This document shows positions 48,086-59,000 of a stretch of 64,000 nt of DNA, piece after piece; position 1 is the stretch's first letter, and each line of letters opens with the position of its first letter. The stretch comes from Enoplolaimus lenunculus (taxonomy: Eukaryota; Nematoda; Enoplea; Enoplida; Thoracostomopsidae). Where the stretch lies: positions 1 to 64,000 of the forward strand of contig JASANG010003133.1 in the NCBI GenBank assembly GCA_030248215.1, written 5' to 3'. Position numbers and translations under genes: made by a program. The notes beneath the pieces were generated by a model, which made no database searches, was not told the DNA's origin, and saw nothing but the letters and a program-made list of their open reading frames with translations.

Positions 48086-50770
48086 TCATTCAGTGACCTC
48101 ATTGGAAATATCAACAACGCCAGAGGTGAGTTCAACGGGCTCCTTCTTAACAACTACTTCTCCAGTCTCGTTATCCGCTCCCCCTGAATTATCAAGGTCA
48201 CTTTTAATTTCTGTCTTCGGCAATTTCATTTGAATAAGCGTAATTATATCATCAAGGCGAACAAAATCTGTAATTGGGTCATCAGCTAACACTCGTTTTG
48301 GATCTTTTGTAGGCCAAAATAGCCTGGTTTCGAACGTTTTAACAAACGGCAATGCAGACTCCGCCGTTGGATCGTAACAACTAGCGCCTGATTTTCTATT
48401 GAAAAAGAACGCCCGGCCTTGTTTCCGGCTAAAACTAACTGTCCACGGGACTGATACTAATTTTAGAAATAACATTCCATGCAGTACGGTATACGTCGCA
48501 GATTCTGTATCTTCACTGTGTAACAAAATTACTCGAGGAGCGCCACGGACAGGCTTGGCTCGGAACCGACAACTAATCAGGGGTAGATTTTCAGGTAGTA
48601 CTACAGCTGGCGGCCGTAGCTCTGTTACACCAACAACCGATTTACACGTGAGAGCTTTACAAAATTTGCTAATACGCTTTGCACGAGTCAAATAATGTTC
48701 ACCCGAAATATCGACACCATTCAAAAAGTACGCATCGATAATCTGTAAATATTCATGCTTTACCTGATTTGGCGGTTCACCGCTCCATTCAGCTGCAATT
48801 TCGGCAACAATAAGCGTGTTTCGAGGCAACCGGAGCGCATGCGACGAAAATAGCTCCCATCGCGAACCTTCCCACTGAAAATTCAACTGTTGACCGAGTG
48901 AAAACAGAACAAACGGTCTTGTACTGACAGGTACCATAGAATATTCAAATATATTAATGTCACCTTGGACATCATCTTCGACGGAGTCGCTCACGATCGA
49001 TCCGGAAATTGGAAACGGAGTTGGATTGTCTGAAATCCATCCGAGAGGCTCCTGATTGTCCACGGACACCGGTATCAATTTGTCGAGTTCGGCATCCGGA
49101 GACGGCCTAGTTTTCAGTCGCCGGATCAAATCTGGAATTTTCCAAAATTGAAGTGACGCCGTTCGGAGTTGCTCTTGACGGTGGTCATACAATTGTTGAT
49201 TGAACGCAAACGCTTCGTACTTCTTCAAATATATCGTTTGTCTTGCAGCTAATTTATTATTCATAAATCGAATGTATTGTGCAAAACCTGTGTCCGATTC
49301 AATTACCTGCGTAGGAACAATGGTTTCAATATCCATAATAGAAGACCAACTACGACCAGGCTTGAAATTTGGGTTCCATCCAATATCATCAAACTGAGCG
49401 TTTGTTGCGAATAAATGATCTCGAATTGGTGCCGAAGAAGCCACTCGGAATCCCCGGCATACCATATAGCGTTCTGCATTCGCTGGCCTACTTGTATTCG
49501 GTTTATGTATCGCGAGCCTATCAAAACAACGATACATCAAATAAATAAGTCCGACCGAAAATGGCGTTAAAGTATCGAACAATTTACAAACGAAATGCCC
49601 ACCCGGACGTAGAATAGACAACGCAATCGCACACTGGCACAAATAAATACGTTTAGACAGAATTTCTTGCAAGTCCTCTCTTCCGGCGACTGAAAACCCA
49701 CCATCGGCCATTACCAGATGAACCCCAAGGTAATCTGTTGACTCAAGTACAAATTGAACAAACGCAGCTATATTCTCATTCACGGTGATATCTCCGGAAC
49801 CCGACTGGGGTTCCGCCCCATAATGCGCTTCGAACATTTCCGGCGACGCAGCCAAAAAATCGTCCAATTTAAAATCATCCGGTCCTTTTAGCGTAATGCC
49901 AAACCCATGCGCATTCCAGCCATGCTTCCAAAGCATATATTCTGTGAAGCCTCCGGGACCTCCACAAACGTCAGCAAAATAAAACAGTTCTGCATCAGAT
50001 TTTGGGTTGACCAGTGGTTCGCCACGGTCGTTATGCGGGCAAGAAAGCATAAAATCGAGGACAGCGTCCAAATTTGCCAATTTCATCGCTGCACGATTTT
50101 GAAAAAACATCGATTTAACCGCTTCGAATGGATTTGCTCGGGTCCGTGCTAGCCGCAGCCGTCGTGACGCGTTTGGCAGACGTCCAGAACACTCGAGATC
50201 GTTGAACATACTTTTTGCTGACAACATTTCCGCGAGAATATTTTCATCGACAAACCTTGTTTCATTAGCGCTAGTATCCTTTCGCATTGCTACCGTAATC
50301 CAATCTGATTTGCCGCTAGATTCGCCTGTGTCACGCCTTACATTGTCTTTATTCTCGTCTTGATTTTGTTCACCATCCTGGCCTGCACAAATCTCGATAA
50401 TTTCGCATGACGGCACAGGCGCCCATTCGACCAGTTCTTGCACACTCGTGTTTTCTTGTGAAAAATCCCATGTCACTTCGGCATAGCTCGGCGTTTCTGG
50501 TTTCGCTGGTTTATCTAGTTTTCTCCGCTTTGGCATACGACACGCATCCACTGGTTTTTCGCAACTATCACTGTCTGTTTGTTCAGATTTTTTTGTATCC
50601 GGTTGCAAATGCTGATTTTCTATTTCTTTTTCGTTAACGCAATTTTCGCTACCTTGCAGCGAAGTGTCTTGTTCGTTGACATTCAAACATTTGTCAGAAA
50701 GTTCGGCGGATTTCTCCACAGAATTTTCTTCAATGTTTTCGCACTGCATATTTTTACTTCTGGAACACAA
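48086..50770 (-). CDS. CMTR1: cap-specific mRNA (nucleoside-2'-O-)methyltransferase 1, intronless
   Basis: CMTR1 methylates the 2'-O of the first transcribed nucleotide of capped mRNA in the nucleus (cap1). The 894-residue frame is uninterrupted. A basic nuclear-signal-like KRRKLDKPAK lies at about 81-90. The RrmJ-type domain shows FFQNRAAMK (Lys 230), the SAM site DVCGGPGGFTEYMLW (267-281), MADGGFSV (Asp 356), FVCKLFD (Lys 396) and SRPANAERY (Glu 433), so the catalytic K-D-K-E set is intact. A WW-like segment near residues 785-812 (FSRKQGRAFFFNRKSGASCY) matches the human C terminus. Length is near the human 835 residues, but I do not see the N-terminal G-patch. Absence of introns contrasts with every neighbouring gene. 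Confidence 0.97.
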   Translation of the reverse strand: MCSRSKNMQCENIEENSVEKSAELSDKCLNVNEQDTSLQGSENCVNEKEIENQHLQPDTKKSEQTDSDSCEKPVDACRMPKRRKLDKPAKPETPSYAEVTWDFSQENTSVQELVEWAPVPSCEIIEICAGQDGEQNQDENKDNVRRDTGESSGKSDWITVAMRKDTSANETRFVDENILAEMLSAKSMFNDLECSGRLPNASRRLRLARTRANPFEAVKSMFFQNRAAMKLANLDAVLDFMLSCPHNDRGEPLVNPKSDAELFYFADVCGGPGGFTEYMLWKHGWNAHGFGITLKGPDDFKLDDFLAASPEMFEAHYGAEPQSGSGDITVNENIAAFVQFVLESTDYLGVHLVMADGGFSVAGREDLQEILSKRIYLCQCAIALSILRPGGHFVCKLFDTLTPFSVGLIYLMYRCFDRLAIHKPNTSRPANAERYMVCRGFRVASSAPIRDHLFATNAQFDDIGWNPNFKPGRSWSSIMDIETIVPTQVIESDTGFAQYIRFMNNKLAARQTIYLKKYEAFAFNQQLYDHRQEQLRTASLQFWKIPDLIRRLKTRPSPDAELDKLIPVSVDNQEPLGWISDNPTPFPISGSIVSDSVEDDVQGDINIFEYSMVPVSTRPFVLFSLGQQLNFQWEGSRWELFSSHALRLPRNTLIVAEIAAEWSGEPPNQVKHEYLQIIDAYFLNGVDISGEHYLTRAKRISKFCKALTCKSVVGVTELRPPAVVLPENLPLISCRFRAKPVRGAPRVILLHSEDTESATYTVLHGMLFLKLVSVPWTVSFSRKQGRAFFFNRKSGASCYDPTAESALPFVKTFETRLFWPTKDPKRVLADDPITDFVRLDDIITLIQMKLPKTEIKSDLDNSGGADNETGEVVVKKEPVELTSGVVDISNEVTE

Positions 50771-51043
50771 AATATATTTAAACCAATGCGCAATAACTTT
50801 TCTATTACGTTAGATTCGCTTAAAAATTCTCCATTCAATATTTTAAAAAGTAACAACGGTCAAAAATTAAAAGGATCTCTTATAATCTGGCGACAGGCCA
50901 CCAGTTCATTTTTATGCCTAACAAAGCTATCATTTTAAGTAATAATCCGGATGATTGTCCAAATGTGATTTTTGTTTGTGCGTTGTCAACTGTTAACGCA
51001 CATCTGCATTAACTTTATTATATATTCCTGGTTTTCTTTTGAA
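50771..51043. other. 5' flank of CMTR1
   Basis: AT-rich, no gene. It should contain the CMTR1 promoter; no motif could be assigned with confidence. Confidence 0.4.
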
Positions 51044-51968
51044 GAGTTCCGTTGTTAAAAACGTCAAAGGTTAAAATGCAAACACATTAAATGACATTGT
51101 AAAGAATGCGAAAAAGTTCATTTGCAAATTTGCCTGCACCTACGAGAAATTCTACAGTTTAGTTCTTATTCATTCAAGCAATGTCATAATCCGTTCGGTG
51201 ATTGTTTTTCTAAATCACAGACACTTGCAGTTGCGCATTTCAAAGTTAGGTACAGAAATAGGGCAAAATAAACTCTGAAATATCTGCTAAATTTCAAAGC
51301 GCCCCGTTCGTTGATTCGGCTAATGTAAAGAACAATGGCGGAACAGTTTTATAAGTATATCCCTACGCTTAAGCCTAAGCCTAAACGTAAGAATGAGCAT
51401 ACTCCTAAGCCTAAGCCTAAACCAAGCACAAAAAATTAGTCTAAAGCTTAAGCTTGCTCTATTGCAGTCCCACAGAAAAATGTTCCGCCCCTGATCTTTA
51501 CATGGGCAAGTGATTCGAAACTTACAAGATCTACCACCAACTAATGATAGGTGCTACACCACTTTTGAGAAGACATGCATGAACCTGAATCAAAACCAAT
51601 GCTTACATAATAGTCTTCGCAAAAATCTTGACACGCTGCTTATACTCTTGTGTTAAACGCTCTTCATCAAATCCAGCCGCAACACTGTCGATTGGGAGAT
51701 CATATTGGATATCAGAAGTGTCACTAGTTTCGTGGATGTCACCTGAAATGATGTTAAAACATGTTAAAAACAAAAAATATACTCATATGTAGAATCAAGC
51801 GACACTTTCAATTAGAAATATAATATTATTGTGATATACACCTACACGATAAGACAATAGTTCCGTTTTTAAAACCTCGGTTGAAATGTAAACACATTGA
51901 ATGACATGGTAAAGAATGTGAAAAAGTTCATTTGCAAATTTACCTGCTCCTCCGAGAAATTCTACCGC
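51044..51968 (-). pseudogene. copied Myb-gene fragment flanked by a direct repeat of about 110 bp
   Basis: The inner 51160-51857 matches about 37915-38608, including the TTAGGC element (51318-51508 here) and the terminal visible exon of the two-Myb gene (about 51748-51613 here). This exon copy has lost one base in the tract encoding YKQLCQDF, so it is out of frame, and its acceptor context is preserved. The flanks 51044-51157 and 51859-51966 are direct repeats of each other (both contain acacatt.aatgacat and gaaaaagttcatttgcaaatt) and do not occur at the source. Architecture is the same as the SMPD2 copy at 46523-47574. Confidence 0.88.
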
Positions 51969-52570
51969 AGACGGTTATCTATTTTTAGCTGACAGACTTT
52001 CGAAAGCAGCATTGAGTAAAATTATATTGTATTTCCTCTAACAGCAATTATATTGTGAAATTAAAACAGCCCGTTTTCCCAACATCAGGGATGTGCGGTA
52101 AAAAACCAAGACAAAGACCCGATCACTGAGACCGAGACTGTTTGTTCTCGGTCTCAGTCTCGGTCATTTTTGACCGTTACCGAGCATAAAAATAAAATTT
52201 TATTCTAACATAAGTTTTGAATATTTTTTCGTACATCTGTGTCATTCTAGCATAATATAATGTTGCATCTGCTCAGAATTCATAATATTAACCACAAAAA
52301 TTACCGCAAAATTTTATTTTTAGCAAAAACACGCCGACAAACACAGATTCAGGAATATAACACGACCCCAAAAGATATAAAATAGTAGCCATCTTCATAA
52401 GTACTTACAAATTGCATCAAATTAGACGAAGTTATAACAAGTTTTATGCATATGTGCCGCGACAGATCCAGAAATTTTTGACAGGGGGCGGGTTTGGCAA
52501 AATTTACGGAACGCTATCTTTCTGTGCCCCATTCGTAGGATAACGATATTTGAATCAGATATTGAGATGT

Positions 52571-52997
52571 CAGGGTGCAACCGGAATTATAAAACACCGC
52601 AAACGGAACCGGAAAGGTAAAAAAATACCGGAAACGGAGCCGGAAAACAAACAATTCTTGTTACCGAAAAATTAATTTTTAACGCTATTTTGTCGGTTTT
52701 AACGGTGTAAACACACCATTTAGAATACCTAAATCTTGAAACAAATGCAGTAGCTGAAAACGTTGATCAATTATAAGTATGACACAAATTGAAAATTTTG
52801 GCAATGTAGATTTAGACAATTTTAGAAGAATAAGTTACAATAATATGTCAATTTTTCTTAAATTTTGGAATGGGAAAAATTTTCAATACCGAAAATACCG
52901 GAAAATTCCGGTGAAAAAATGCCGGATTTCTTACCGGAACCGGATAGTGAAAAATATCGGATTTCCATACCGGAACCGGAATTCCGGTTGCACCCTG
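52571..52997. mobile_element. hAT-type CCGGAA element, 427 bp
   Basis: Starts cagggtgcaaccggaatt, ends aattccggttgcaccctg; flanking 8-mers tgagatgt and cgagatgt. A tract rich in ctcggtctc just to the left (52125-52165) belongs to another repeat. The region 51970-52570 holds no gene that I can support. Confidence 0.9.
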
Positions 52998-53656
52998 CGA
53001 GATGTGGGTTTAAATGCAAGGCATAGTCAACTTGTATCTTAAAACAAAATCGTATCCGCTGCAAAAGCTGAGTTCGCTACCACAGAATATCGTTAAAGAT
53101 TTCTAACGAACGCCTTACGCTACAACACACGCTTTAATTACATATCGCCATATAAAAACAGAACTCGAGGAATTTATTGTATTTGTGCGGTCATCAACAA
53201 AGTACCCGGACGAAGTCGATCATTATGAAACATACTTCTGGGTTTTTTTGTGCGGCATCTTATGGCATACTGAGAAATTCCACTTATCACCTTGTCAACA
53301 GGGACAATATGATCAAATTTATGCAGCAAAATCAAGAAAAAATAGAAAAATACGTCGGAGATTCCTATGTGAAAGAAAACGACATAGATAAACTTGGTAT
53401 ATGAACTACAACAGCAGGGGTACTAGCAATGGCTGCGCTACTTAATATTGATATTATATTCATTTGTTGTCAAGCAGGTTCTCAACAATAGTGAATGCCA
53501 TATCGATCGAGTGTGTTAGGACTATAGATGGGCACCGGATATCAAAAATATCCGGATATGTATCCGAAATGAAACGTGTATCCGGATATCTGAAATGCTT
53601 GTCTAAAAATTTTTTGGAATAATTTGCATGGTTTCACCACCTAAGTAGCTGGAGCT

Positions 53657-53835
53657 CAATGGCGGATAAATGGGGGGCCACCCCGGCCGTGCCCCCCCCC
53701 CCCGACTGCATCTCGACAAAAATTATATAGCAATTTTGTGACAATAGTTCGTGGTTTTTGTGTGGGTCAAAAATAAGTTTATTACCTGTGAAATTCTGCC
53801 CCCCCCCCCATTTTGAGATCCTGGATCCGCCACTG
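53657..53835. mobile_element. hAT-type miniature element with TGGCGGATCC ends, 179 bp
   Basis: Ends caatggcggat and atccgccactg are 11-bp inverted repeats with one mismatch, flanked by the perfect 8-bp duplication ctggagct (53649-53656 and 53836-53843). Homopolymer C runs of 11-14 bases occur inside. Confidence 0.9.
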
Positions 53836-53920
53836 CTGGAGCTGACGAAAAAATTCTGTATTTTGTGTTTTTTTGACACTCGGACATTAAATAAAACTGG
53901 TGTGTCCTATATTGAAATTC

Positions 53921-54026
53921 GGCCAATGTTACTTTTAGAGGCGTAACAGAACATTAAACGTATCCCTAAGCCTAAGCAAAAATTGTAATAATCGAAAACT
54001 CAACGGCCCTAAACGTAACATGGGCC
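53921..54026. mobile_element. short hAT-type TTAGGC element, family B
   Basis: Starts ggccaatgttacttttagag, ends aaacgtaacatgggcc; about 106 bp, with only two CCTAAG units left. Flanking 8-mers tgaaattc and tgagtttc. Confidence 0.85.
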
Positions 54027-54221
54027 TGAGTTTCTGTGGAATTCGATATAGGGCTGGGTTTCACACAGGTCTAGCTTTATCCGTAATTCAATGCAACACT
54101 AATTTACCTTTGGGACATTTTAGCGGTTTTATTTAACACAAAGTTTTTCTGAGTTAACACTTCGTGTATCCGAGAATGATGATAGCAAGTTTACTGAGAA
54201 CAGTATGTTATAAACTACAGA

Positions 54222-54945
54222 TGAACATCGGATATCCGGTCCGGATAAGAAAAATGTCTAAGGACCCCTACCTTACAATTTGTCCCCACTCCCCACATAA
54301 ATTTTTTGCGATAAAATGATATGGTCATTCATTACCTTACAATTTGTCCTCTCATCATAATACTTTCGTTATAAAATAGGGTCCTACCTTAGAATTTTAC
54401 AGCTCAGAAAATTTTCGCATACAAATTGCGTTTCAAAATATTTACCATCCCGCCCATTTAGAAATTTCTGGATCCGCTGCCGAAAGCGCGACACTAGTAT
54501 AAAACATGGGCTGATGTTTGTACCACTTAGCGTAAGTGTATTTCAATCTGGTTCTTTGTTCTTGGAACTAAAACGATTCAAGTATCGCTCGAGGAAGGGT
54601 TATATTCGATGGCATCTCATTTATGGACTCTAATTAGGGTTTACGGACTCTATGCGCTTACGGACTCTTATTAGGGAGGGATACGGACTCCTATTGATTG
54701 GGACTCAAAATGGGTACCCCTCATATTCGGGTCACTACAGTACCGGCATAATAAATACCGATTTTTATAATTGTATAGAAAATTTTATTTAGGGTGATTA
54801 TCCTTAGAGCAACAAGTTAAACAAATATCCGGCAAGAACAAAAAAGGTTCGGAAACTAAAAAAACAAAATCGAGTTTCGGATATCCGAAATAAATATCCG
54901 GCAAGAATTACCGGATATGAAAAATATCCGATGCCCATCACTAGT
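54222..54945. mobile_element. element with GATGNNCATCGGATAT ends, carrying a CCCGAATAA-family insert
   Basis: Ends gatgaacatcggatatccgg and atatccgatgcccatcac are inverted repeats. Inside, 54615-54735 is a CCCGAATAA-family fragment. A lone left end of the same family (gatgggcaccggatatc) lies at 53527. No coding part. Confidence 0.6.
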
Positions 54946-56040
54946 TAAGACATGGCACTCGCTTCAGTAATATGTACCTGCAGAATTCTTCAAACTCATT
55001 CTAATTCTGTTGATGGTATCACGGATGTGTAAACTTAGCTTTGTAAAGATCTCATTTTTGTATTTCATAATGTCCGGTGGGAAAAATGAAAGCGATGTAA
55101 TTGTTCCGGAAGAAAATTTACGCCGAGGCTGGTGTATTGTTCGGGCAAAAAATATATAGGGGAAAATTACGCTGTGACTTGCTTTCCGTGTCCGTATTAC
55201 GATTACTATCAGCTGTGTTAATTTTACTCAATATTCGTTTTCCGTTTTCGATTGTGATCAATTATCAGTCTCCGATTTTGATCATTGCCCGTTTCTGATA
55301 CTGATCACTATTCGTTTCCAATTTTGATCACTATAGCCATTTTTAAAATATATACAGTGGGTTGGCCATTACCATGGCTCATAACGTGACTGAAACACAA
55401 AACTACTACAAACAATGGTCTCTCATTGCAGCTTTTAAACGCTCAAAAATATGTTCTAACTTTACTAAGACTTTCAATTATATACACAACAAATCAAACA
55501 CAATTAAGTCATACCGCTTATCTCTGTTACATCTTGAAATTACGCAACATATTCGCAAAAATAGTGTAAATTCCAATTCAGAAAACAACCAGAGAGGTAT
55601 GCCTCCTTCCTGCTCCGGTGGAAAACCGACCTCCGGCTCCGATAGAATTTGTGCCAAGTGCTCCGGTAATCTAGATACTAAAAATTTTCTGTTTTTATTA
55701 AACCGGTGCTTCTCAATGAGTTAGTTCGTTGCTTTGGGACAATTTATTGAAGCTTTAATAATTACCGAGATTCCTCAAAAACTTAAAACTAAACTTATTT
55801 AACATCCTTTTCAAATTACTGTTCAAATTTAACAAAACACTTTTTATTACCTAATTTTGGTTCACTTCTGGTTTTGGTTCAGGCAAAATTAGTTGGAACC
55901 CGGCTGTTCTTTTCGAGTTCCGTTGCACCCTGGCAATCATACACATTTTACAGCAAAACACTGAAAACTAGTTTGTATACATCACAGCCTCGAGTATCAC
56001 ATAATACAAATTCTAACGCTAAACAGGAATAACAAGTTGT
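54946..56040. other. spacer 3' of SMPD2
   Basis: Holds repeated gatcactattcgtttcc-like tracts at 55210-55335 and CCGGAG-type pieces at 55600-55680, with a right end cgttgcaccctgg at 55922-55934. No gene supported. Confidence 0.4.
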
Positions 56041-59000
56041 TTATGTGGCAGAGGGAGCCAGTTGTTGCAAGAGCACTTTTATGCCTTGCTTTGCAGCTTC
56101 AAGTGCTTTCCATTCCATCGAATGCATTATAACACCGGTAACCAAACAAAAACCAATTATCAGAGTGATCACGAATCGTAACGCAATTACCTATAATATT
56201 GACAAAATTAATGCCAATTCGAACGATACGGTATTAAGGACCAAATTTAGGAGCCCCGCGTTTGAATTCCATATTCTTTCGAACTAAAATAACGTAACAT
56301 AGTGCAATTTTGCAAACTAAATTGTTTAATTTTTCGGTAATACAATAACTTACTGATAAGATAAACAACAAAAATGGATGAATACAACGCTATTGCGATT
56401 CCGACGTAAATTTACAGTGTGTTCCCTTTGCTATTCTGGCTTCTTAATAACAAAACCTGAACGAAGCATCAAAGTGTATAGTATCTGCAACCAATTGCTC
56501 TTTAAGAAAGAAAACAAAACATACCAACGCAGCTATTTTTGGATAAGACAATTCCAAATCCAGCGTATAGAAAAACAGAATTCCCAACACAAGCACTGCA
56601 AACGAATAATATATTCGATCGGTGTATACTTTTCCCATTCCGTCGTCGATAATTGAAATTGCTTCACTCAGCAATGATGAACGATCTTCTGAGAAAGGTC
56701 TTTGTAGCCGTAAGTTTATATCTAAAATCTTTTAAAACTACGTGTTCTAAAATTTGTCTAAAATACTACGACGCTTAAAAGATAACAACCAACGAATTTT
56801 ATAAAAATGTGCAAACTAAAAGTTCAGTGAAAGAATGAGTCCGAAACTTACTTTACCTCGACTGCCATCAACACTCAGTTCTTTCTAATCAATTTATTTA
56901 TGAGACTGGTCTGAACTTCGATAACGACGGTTTAATGAATGGAACCTAACTATGATTGTCAAACAATTCTTATCTAAAGTTGGGACATGTAGATCCATAA
57001 CACGTTCTTCGGTCCCAAAAGCCAGACCATATTCAAAATATATCGATCTACGTGAGCACTATCTATATTTTAATAACAATTAATTTAAAAACATTTTGAC
57101 TGCTTACTTTCTGACTTTACTGTTCCATCAAACACAGCAACAACAGCTTCATGGTCTGAATAGTTTATATCGTCGGTCGGTGGTATACGATGAAAATCGG
57201 TGAATACTTTAACAGGATTTAGGGTCACATCTTTAATATACATCAAGATTACGATATTTATACCTTAACAATGATTAATTTGACAAAAATTGAAAGCCTG
57301 TAGTAAGTGCATAATTTTGCTTAACAATATTCCTATAAATTGGACCTTTGTTACAAAAAACGCAATGAAAATCGTTGAATGCTGTAGCAGGATTAAGGCT
57401 GACATTTTAAACGTATATCAGCATTATGAACTATGAAGTATGTAACGATATGACAAAAAATGAATATCTGTAACTGCACGATTTTGTTTAACCACGAGTA
57501 CAAGTTTAACCTTTCTTGCATAAAAACCAACGTTAATGTGGAAAATACAATCGCAGATTTTTTAGTTTAAACGTGTTGCATAACAGTTTGACTGAATTCC
57601 CACAAAATTCCTACCATATTGGACGAAAACGGCCAAGCGCTCCAATACCTTCCCGCCTTTTTGACATTTGGTTTACGTGTGCATTAAAATATTATACTAA
57701 TATCAGGGTGGCGCCGAATACACGATTTGACCGAATCCGAATCCAGTGCTAATTTGCCGAATCCGAAACCGGCTCCTGTTTGTTGCAAATTTCAGATATA
57801 TCTATAATTTGTTTCAGAATATCAACGCAATACCAGCCGTATAACGTTTAATACGTTAATATATTTCGTCCCGACGTCAGTGTTCTGAGATTTCTCACGT
57901 GAAATAAAAATACTGATTTTTATAGCAAAGTAGTTAAAAATTTTATTGCTTAAAAATGAAAAACCATATTTCCGAACTTTGTTGGGTTCGGCTTTTGAAT
58001 TCGGCTTTTCCACAACCGAATCCGAACCTCAAACCTTTGCCGAATCCGAATCTTTGTTGCCACCCTGACTAATACTACGTCGACTTTTCACTTTCAAATC
58101 TCTAATGCTACGGCTTACATGCTGCAGATAGCTCTTATCGACATATGCAAGTGATCTCGCACACACGCATTTGTCCGAAAGCAAAATACAAAACATATTA
58201 TTTGGCAAAAATTTGTAACAACCAATGTTTGGAACTCAAAACGAGCGGATTTCGAGGCAATGTTTTGCGAAATAAAAATTACTTCCAGCCAAGATTTTAC
58301 GTACGCCTACCTGCACGTGAATCATACATGATGTAATCAATACGTTTGCCTTTCGGCCATCGTTCCAGCGCTTCTGTGCAGGCATAGCTATTCGACGGAA
58401 TATCACAAGTATTGCCCTCATCAATATCGTGTTCCTATAGCAGTTGAAGTCAGTTCTGTTGCAAAACAAGAAATACCACATTTTCGAATGTAGAAACCTG
58501 CGTTACTTATGGACCAGTTAGTCCAATAGTAACATTGATAAAAGTTTCCAACCGAAAAGGTTTCTAATCATGAAACCAAAAACAGACCGTGTTCATTTTT
58601 AAAAAAATGAAAAAGAATATAAATAGTGCCGAAATTTAAACAATAAAACTTCAGTGGAGACCTGCTACCTAAATATGTATGTACATAATACTATGAAAAT
58701 ATCTATTAACTAAATAACTATTTCAGTTTGTTTACAGAAAAAACGAAAGTAAACTCGTGATCATTACTCAGCAACAGGGTGCGACGGGATATTAATTTAC
58801 CGGATACCGGATACGGATATTGAATTTTGACCGGAACAGGAACCGGATACCGGATACTGTATATGTTAAAATAATTTACTTTTCCGCTGTATTTTTAGCG
58901 CGCTCAAGGTTTCCGTCTATTACAAAATTTATAATTGCTGCTGATATACTGAAATAATACAAAAAATGCTTAACTGTCGCTCGCTTAAGTTTAAAATTGA

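Noticed and set aside
53177-53404. Short plus-strand frames of 68-75 codons
   Set aside because: Two overlapping frames are equally open and neither has splice signals, a recognised motif or a partner exon.
53634-53946. Coding frames on both strands near 53.7 kb
   Set aside because: They cover the 179-bp hAT-type element with long C runs and 8-bp target duplications.
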